DNA from: Erythrocercus mccallii
Taxonomy: Eukaryota > Chordata > Aves > Passeriformes > Dicruridae
Assembly (NCBI GenBank): GCA_013397435.1
Contig: VZRG01000864.1
Coordinates: 173,960 to 237,959, forward strand
Reading direction: 5' to 3'
Length of the DNA stretch: 64,000 nucleotides
Numbering within the stretch: the first letter of the stretch is position 1; each line of letters begins with the position of its first letter. Positions 62,001 through 64,000 of the stretch are shown here, piece by piece. Under the pieces are notes generated by a model, which saw only the letters and a program-made list of their open reading frames with translations, was not told where the DNA came from and made no database searches. The translations under genes and the position numbers were made by a program.

Positions 62001-62887
62001 TACAGTACTCACTTCCAGTCACGAGATATAAAATACTGGAGCTCCAGGAGCCTATGCTCACAGTCTTCTACCATTTTCTCAGTATACAAGTGCTCCATCA
62101 GGCAAGACAGAATCCTGCAAACAGAAGAAAAAGCCAGGCCACAGACGGTTAAAATCATGCTGAGCTTCCCTGTAACAGCTGGTGTTGCCAAATCAGTGTT
62201 CCAGTGAACCATAGATAAGATGTTCAAACTCATAAAGATCTTTCTCTTCCTTCAAAAAGATTACATCTAAACCCAGTGCATATCAGATGTGTATCCTCTT
62301 ATATTCCATTGTTTTCGTTATCTCAGCAAGTCTGATATACAACAAAATCATAAGGAGCATTTCATAGAAAATCTGGCCCAGGGGAGAGTATCTAATCAGA
62401 CCTGGAGACAAAGGAGACACCTGTCTCTACAGTATAGATTTGCTTACCTGGCCTTCCCAGGTTTGTCACTTCATGATATTGCTTGAGACTTATATAGCTA
62501 GAGAAATTAGCACATCAAACACTACAAACTTAAGTCTAAGTGCCTGTGAAAGCTACATCATTCACCAGTGCTAAATCAGTCCTCCTATAAAAAACTGGCC
62601 TGCTTGTACAGCAAGAATGGAGTCAGCTCAGTGCAGCTCTGTATGACTGGCCTGGTGTCACTAGTCTGGACAGGTTTTAGTGTCTCTACTGGTCAGCCAC
62701 ACAACCTTCATGGATGCCCTTCATGGATGGAAAAAAAGCACCAGTTCTGACTGAGAGGCACCTACATGGGGTCTCCAGACCGTATGTGCTTGCAGGCTGT
62801 CTGTATCACCGACTCGCAGGCCTCGTTCAATGCGCGGTCGATGCGATAATCGGCACCAGGGTCCGTTTCCTGAATCAGGGTTTGAAG
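47071..62887 (-). CDS. GLG1: Golgi glycoprotein 1, C-terminal 18 exons (partial)
   Basis: A type I Golgi membrane sialoglycoprotein (also CFR-1, ESL-1, MG-160) that binds FGFs and modulates TGF-beta secretion. Minus-strand exons: 62766-62887, 62013-62114, 59982-60135, 58187-58324, 57324-57410, 56369-56431, 55659-55772, 55177-55265, 54195-54312, 53120-53212, 52445-52582, 51034-51157, 50547-50689, 50214-50315, 49459-49566, 48719-48839, 47711-47817 and 47071-47238. All have GT/AG borders; phases agree and give 696 codons plus stop, of roughly 1,180 in the full protein. The sequence is a chain of cysteine-rich GLG1 repeats (such as CLKEIKKQLSTRCHQKVFKL), with NET and NLT glycosylation sites. A single membrane span (YILSVITVGICVLFLIGL) and a short basic tail ending RVTRELKDR follow. 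The N-terminal exons lie beyond the right edge. Confidence 0.97.
61200..61480 (-). mobile_element. Possible old CR1-like remnant in GLG1 intron
   Basis: The plus strand resembles reverse-oriented old CR1/L3 sequence (TTATTCTTTCCTCACTGGTCATGTTTATC, then TATTCTCTCTTCATCC). It is very diverged and was recognised only by pattern, so both edges and family are uncertain. It lies in the intron between the exons at 59982-60135 and 62013-62114. Confidence 0.3.
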
Positions 62888-64000
62888 CTGGAAGAAAGGA
62901 ATTGTGGATAGGAAAACAAATGTTAAAGACATAAATGAGAGCACTTACAATCTCTCAGTGTGGCAGTTCTATGCCAGTAACAACACCATGATCTATGAAC
63001 TCTGCTCTGTAGTGTTTTATTTTAAGAGCTTGTGCTGCCAGCTCCAGCACTGCTGGACCCTAATTATCATTATGAAGTAGCCCAGGAACCTTGCATGAGA
63101 CCAGTTACACACTGAAGGTCAGCTGTAAACTTGGACTACTTACATACCAATTTACAGAATAGAACAGGTAAAATTTGATTTGCCTACTGTATTTCTGATC
63201 TATCTTAAGCTTTGATGGTAGCCTCATTCTGTAAGGCTGACAATACCAAACACACTAATTTTTTGTATTTTCATGAATACTATTTACAACTGAAACCTGA
63301 ATCAATGCCTAAATATCATGTGCCTATCTACAAAGTATAAACCAGTTTTTTAATTGCCTGGAAAGGACATAAAAGTTTTACTGAAATACAGGATAAAGTT
63401 TCCTGTTCTGTTCCCAAGAAGTAACATTTCCTCAGATGCCTGCTCAAGCTTTTGGAAGTCAGGCTCTATAGTACACATGTTTTTAGTGTGTGTTTGTGTG
63501 TGTGTGTGTAAGGTATAAAATAAATCCAGGACACCATGTTTTAACTAATTAAGAGAAGTCAGTGTAAGTGAAAGACGAAAACAAAAATATTCCAAAGATT
63601 TAGAGACCAGGTGTGCTGACCCAAAGCTGATATCTCAGCACTCCCTTTTATGACTTCTAAATACTTTCAGTTGTCATAGGTAAATACAGTATGAACAGTT
63701 CCACAAAGTCTTTTCTTCCTATGCAACAACTATTCTGACAAAAGCTGCAGAAAAACAATTCTCTATCATTTACCATATTTAGTACATGTTACAAAATCAA
63801 ATGTGGACACAGTTCATATCATCTGAACATTAATTTGGGAGGTGCCTGCTGGGCCAGGGGAAGAGAATTTCGGTAAGTCTCAGTTTTGGGACAAGAGTAG
63901 CTTCTGGACCATAACTCAGCCAAAGATCCCCATGCCCCATATTTTCCATCAAGCTGTGGATTTCCAAAGACTGATGGAAGGCAGACTGGTATCATCATTG
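62888..64000 (-). other. GLG1: GLG1 intron running off the right edge
   Basis: No cysteine-rich GLG1-repeat exon was found in this last 1.1 kb. It contains a TG microsatellite at about 63485-63510 and otherwise unremarkable AT-rich sequence. Confidence 0.6.
63485..63510. repeat. (TG)n microsatellite
   Basis: A TGTGTG run of about 25 bp with one TTTG interruption, in a GLG1 intron. Confidence 0.85.

Noticed and set aside
62888..64000. Search for a further upstream GLG1 exon
   Set aside because: No acceptor-donor bounded cysteine-rich frame was found; the next exon probably lies beyond the window.

Overview
The window looks like ordinary nuclear DNA from a bird. Three CR1 LINE fragments have typical avian 3' ends, introns are compact with GT/AG borders, promoters are CpG-rich, and the predicted proteins follow the mammalian orthologues (recalled from general knowledge) almost residue by residue. 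No operons, phage, insertion sequences, CRISPR arrays or rRNA genes were seen. The gene set matches a segment of human 16q22-23. The species cannot be fixed from the sequence.

Layout. 1-648 (minus): the first four coding exons of FCSK (L-fucose kinase), running off the left edge. 649-1760: GC-rich promoter zone with three ZNF143-type motifs and a degenerate GGTAC-rich minisatellite. It separates FCSK from the divergent ST3GAL2. About 1640-9450 is probably ST3GAL2 5' intron or upstream flank, with only simple repeats and a second CpG island near its right end. 9453-14460 (plus): ST3GAL2, with a 5'UTR exon carrying upstream ORFs, six coding exons (9905-11922, 348 aa) and a 2.5-kb 3'UTR. 14460-15060: short gap between two convergent genes. 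15060-41640 (minus): PDPR, with a roughly 7-kb 3'UTR and 17 coding exons (22010-40758) whose lengths and phases add up to exactly 879 aa, from a CpG-island promoter at 41.2-41.7 kb. 41775-64000 (minus): GLG1, with a 5.3-kb 3'UTR and its last 18 coding exons (47071-62887, 696 aa), continuing past the right edge.

The genes are not one pathway, although three of them touch glycans or the Golgi. FCSK salvages fucose towards GDP-fucose, ST3GAL2 adds alpha-2,3-sialic acid in the Golgi, and GLG1 is a sialylated, fucosylated Golgi membrane glycoprotein first described as a cysteine-rich FGF receptor and E-selectin ligand. PDPR acts in the mitochondrial matrix as regulator of pyruvate dehydrogenase phosphatase. 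The neighbourhood is most simply conserved synteny.

No new biological system was found. The points most worth checking are a GC-AG intron in FCSK fixed by the reading frame, the ZNF143-motif cluster between two divergent genes, the very short GLG1 3' end to PDPR promoter interval with an NRF1-like site, upstream ORFs in the ST3GAL2 leader, and an antisense CR1 inside the GLG1 3'UTR.
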